This document shows positions 63,434 through 64,000 of a DNA stretch of 64,000 nucleotides, one piece after another. Under the pieces are notes generated by a model. It was not told where the DNA came from. It saw only the letters and a program-made list of their open reading frames with translations, and did not search any database. The DNA is from Guptibacillus hwajinpoensis (GTDB taxonomy: Bacteria > Bacillota > Bacilli > Bacillales > Guptibacillaceae), in NCBI RefSeq assembly GCF_020524165.1, contig NZ_JAIVKU010000004.1, positions 186,001 to 250,000 on the forward strand. The letters run 5' to 3'. A program made the position numbers and the translations under genes. Each line of letters opens with the position of its first letter. The first letter of the stretch is position 1.

Positions 63434-64000
63434 ATGAATTTGGATTTTGGACAATTCGTGCCTAATATTCCCTACATCCTGCAAGGAATATTGGTCACGT
63501 TAAAATTTGTTAGTGTTTCAGCTATCGTGGGATTCGCGCTGGGGACAATACTTGCTTTATTTAAGATAGGACGAGTAAAAGTTCTTAGTTGGTTAGCTGA
63601 TGCTTATACATCTGTTTTCAGAGGTACCCCTCTTATCTTACAGCTATTATTATTTTATCATGCAACACCTCAGTTAACAGGGTATGATATATCGGCTTTT
63701 GAAGCTGGCGTTCTCTCATTTGGACTAAATTCGGCTGCCTATATATCTGAAATTATACGGGCAGGAATTCGTGCAGTAGACACTGGACAAAATGAAGCGG
63801 CAGCCGCCCTGGGTATTCCATATCGTCCAATGATGAAGGATATTATTTTACCGCAGGCTATGAAAAACATTTTACCTGCACTCATGAATGAGTTTATTAC
63901 ATTAACAAAAGAATCTGCGATTGTCTCAGTTATTGGCGTTTTTGATATTATGAGACGGAGTCAGATTGTAGCTGCTGAGAAATTCAAATACTTTGAACCG
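63434..64000 (+). CDS. artQ: Amino acid ABC transporter permease ArtQ (3' truncated)
   Basis: First 189 residues of a HisM/GlnP-type permease, cut by the window end. It begins MNLDFGQFVPNIPYILQGIL. The TLKFVSVSAIVGFALGTILA helix, the RGTPLILQLLLFY loop typical of polar amino acid permeases and the ATPase-docking EAA motif NEAAAALGIPYRPMMKDIIL all follow. 26 bases after artP with GAAGAGGC upstream. The ATPase gene artR is expected next, outside the window. Confidence 0.92.
   Translation, partial: MNLDFGQFVPNIPYILQGILVTLKFVSVSAIVGFALGTILALFKIGRVKVLSWLADAYTSVFRGTPLILQLLLFYHATPQLTGYDISAFEAGVLSFGLNSAAYISEIIRAGIRAVDTGQNEAAAALGIPYRPMMKDIILPQAMKNILPALMNEFITLTKESAIVSVIGVFDIMRRSQIVAAEKFKYFEP

Noticed and set aside
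1..64000. CRISPR arrays, insertion sequences, prophage or attachment sites
   Set aside because: No regular repeat-spacer arrays, transposase or integrase genes, or long terminal repeats were seen; all genes fit a conserved chromosomal backbone.

Overview
The window is a contiguous piece of chromosome from a low-G+C, endospore-forming member of the Bacillaceae. The evidence is complete spoIIIA, spoIVB and spo0A loci, a comG competence operon, canonical SigA, SigB, SigH and Sig54 promoter elements, and a gene order that follows Bacillus subtilis yqgV to yqiY almost gene for gene. The species is not identifiable from this alone. An OLE RNA with its partner gene oapA points to the alkaliphilic, halotolerant or anaerobic Firmicutes that carry that system (B. 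halodurans-like) rather than to B. subtilis itself. I see no prophage, insertion sequence, CRISPR array or rRNA. The window is cut at both ends inside genes.

Layout: 1-5278 holds small conserved genes: a UPF0014/FetB-type permease, yqgV, yqgW, an unrecognised gene, yqgX, a MidA-type methyltransferase, yqgY, mgsR with a SigB-type promoter, tRNA-Gln(UUG) convergent with mgsR, and a YbjQ-family gene. 5303-10976 holds an alpha/beta hydrolase and the comGA-GG operon, with aroK and yqzE behind it. 10989-13440 is the SNF2 helicase pair yqhH-yqhG on the minus strand. 13651-17875 is a tandem glycine riboswitch and the glycine cleavage genes gcvT-gcvPA-gcvPB. 17945-27885 carries yqhL, lipM, a class II (B12-dependent) ribonucleotide reductase behind NrdR-like boxes, mntR, yqhO, yqhP, yqhQ, yqhR, aroQ and papA.

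27905-36543 has efp, a self-contained ABC-2 exporter plus TetR module absent from this place in B. subtilis, yqhV and the eight-gene spoIIIA operon. 36870-43586 is accB-accC, yqhY, nusB, xseA-xseB and ispA, then the OLE RNA from its own SigA promoter, and oapA. B. subtilis has folD between nusB and xseA; here it is missing. 43605-51453 is dxs, tlyA, ahrC, recN, spoIVB, spo0A and yqzF. 51638-61805 is the Sig54-dependent branched-chain keto acid locus: bkdR, two upstream activator dyads and a -24/-12 promoter, then ptb, bcd, buk, lpdV, bkdAA, bkdAB, bkdB. 61927-64000 is the bacilliredoxin brxB and the start of an arginine-type ABC transporter operon (artP, artQ) with ARG-box-like sites.

The standout is the OLE RNA/OapA ribonucleoprotein locus at 42217-43586. 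Other notable signals are operator-like dyads at the TetR/ABC, brxB, nrdJ and bkd promoters, and a tRNA terminator encoded inside the last codons of mgsR. Motif matches were made by eye; no alignment, folding or database search was run.
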